Below, piece by piece: positions 5,579 to 6,135 of a DNA stretch of 6,135 bases. The translations under genes were made by a program, and so were the position numbers. The notes beneath the pieces were generated by a model. It ran no database searches. It was not told the origin of the DNA and was given only the letters and a program-made list of their open reading frames with translations. Source of the DNA: Bifidobacteriaceae bacterium. Lineage in GTDB: Bacteria > Actinomycetota > Actinomycetes > Actinomycetales > WQXJ01. The DNA is taken from assembly GCA_031261885.1 (NCBI GenBank), contig JAISIU010000180.1:1-6135 (forward strand), written 5' to 3'. The stretch's first letter is position 1. Every line of letters begins with the position of its first letter.

Positions 5579-6135
5579 TCAGGCCAGCCCGAGATCCTCC
5601 AAGCCGTACAGGTAGTGATAGGGCAGGCCGGCGGCCTCGATGCGCTCCTTGGCGCCCGTGTCGCGGTCCACGATCACCGCGACGGCCACGACCTGCGCCC
5701 CGGCCGCCCGCAACGCCTCGACGGCCGTCAGCACGCTGCCGCCCGTGGTCGAGGTGTCCTCCACGGCCACGACGCGGCGGCCGGCCACATCCGGGCCCTC
5801 GATCTGCCGCTGCAAGCCGTGAGTCTTGGCCTCCTTGCGGACCACGAAGGCGTCGAGCGCGAGCCCGCGCGCGGCGGCCGCGTGCATGAGCGCCCCGGCC
5901 ACCGGGTCCGCGCCCATCGTGAGGCCGCCCACGGCATCGATCTCGCCGGGGCCGAGCCCAGCCTCCTCGAGGGCGTCGAGCATGACATGCCCCACGAGCG
6001 GCGCCGCCTCGTGGTGCAGCGTGACGCGGCGCAGGTCGACGTAATAATCCGCCTCCTTGCCGGAGGCGAGCGTGACGCGGCCGCGCACCACGGCGAGGTC
6101 GCGAATCAGCTGGCAGAGACGGTCGCGCGGCGACA
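5579..6135 (-). CDS. pyrE: Orotate phosphoribosyltransferase (5' end beyond window)
   Basis: The enzyme joins orotate to PRPP to give orotidine 5'-phosphate and pyrophosphate, step five of de novo UMP synthesis in the cytosol. It usually works as a dimer with shared active sites. The visible 184 residues include VTLASGKEADYYVDLRRVTL near the N-terminus, the GGLTMGADPVA segment, the flexible catalytic loop VVRKEAKTHGLQ with its lysines and His, and the PRPP-binding loop VVAVEDTSTTGGS. The end, HYLYGLEDLGLA, is typical of actinobacterial PyrE. The frame stays open from GTG 6091 back to the right edge, with the family-like residues RDRLCQLIRDLAVV upstream. The true start is therefore outside the window, probably only a few codons away, and GTG 6091 would remove conserved sequence. 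All key residues are intact. It converges on the disordered-protein gene with a 25-base gap. Confidence 0.96.
   Translation of the reverse strand, partial: SPRDRLCQLIRDLAVVRGRVTLASGKEADYYVDLRRVTLHHEAAPLVGHVMLDALEEAGLGPGEIDAVGGLTMGADPVAGALMHAAAARGLALDAFVVRKEAKTHGLQRQIEGPDVAGRRVVAVEDTSTTGGSVLTAVEALRAAGAQVVAVAVIVDRDTGAKERIEAAGLPYHYLYGLEDLGLA

Noticed and set aside
6089..6091. GTG 6091 as pyrE start
   Set aside because: The frame continues to the window edge and the upstream residues match the conserved PyrE N-terminal helix, so the start is outside.

Overview
The window is GC-rich, and its reading frames strongly prefer G or C at third codon positions. Together with leaderless gene starts, a secreted RCC1-repeat protein carrying an actinobacterial-type Ig-like domain, and an actinobacterial-type PyrE, this points to a chromosomal segment of a high-GC actinomycete. 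The sequence alone does not support a genus.

Layout from left to right. (1) The C-terminal end of a DedA-family membrane protein on the + strand (1-243). (2) A short AT-rich control region (about 281-364) made of eight ATGAT/ATCAT units spaced 10-11 bp apart. It contains a 19-bp inverted repeat and the -10 element of the next gene. (3) A 532-residue AlbA_2 / RecG-C-terminal-like ATPase / winged-helix protein, probably a transcriptional regulator (357-1955, +). (4) A convergent short-chain dehydrogenase/reductase (1978-2736, -). (5) A secreted protein with a signal peptide, an Ig-like domain, a Ser/Thr/Pro linker and eight RCC1-type repeats (2789-4657, -). (6) A divergently transcribed, mostly disordered Pro/Ala-rich protein with a duplicated 20-residue unit (4756-5553, +). 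(7) A convergent pyrE, orotate phosphoribosyltransferase, whose first codons lie beyond the right edge (5579-6135, -).

The genes do not form an obvious pathway. DedA and pyrE are housekeeping-type genes at the two edges, and the genes between them look more accessory. The most striking non-coding feature is the helically phased repeat array in front of the AlbA_2 regulator. Its -10 box lies inside one repeat unit and its start codon inside the next, which suggests autoregulation. Three genes (regulator, SDR, disordered protein) share one start geometry: a TANNNT -10 box, six bases, then ATG, with no Shine-Dalgarno sequence. This predicts leaderless mRNAs. The RCC1 gene instead has a strong GAGGAGG ribosome-binding site. 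No gene-free stretch exceeds about 115 bases. I see no RNA gene, insertion sequence or CRISPR array.
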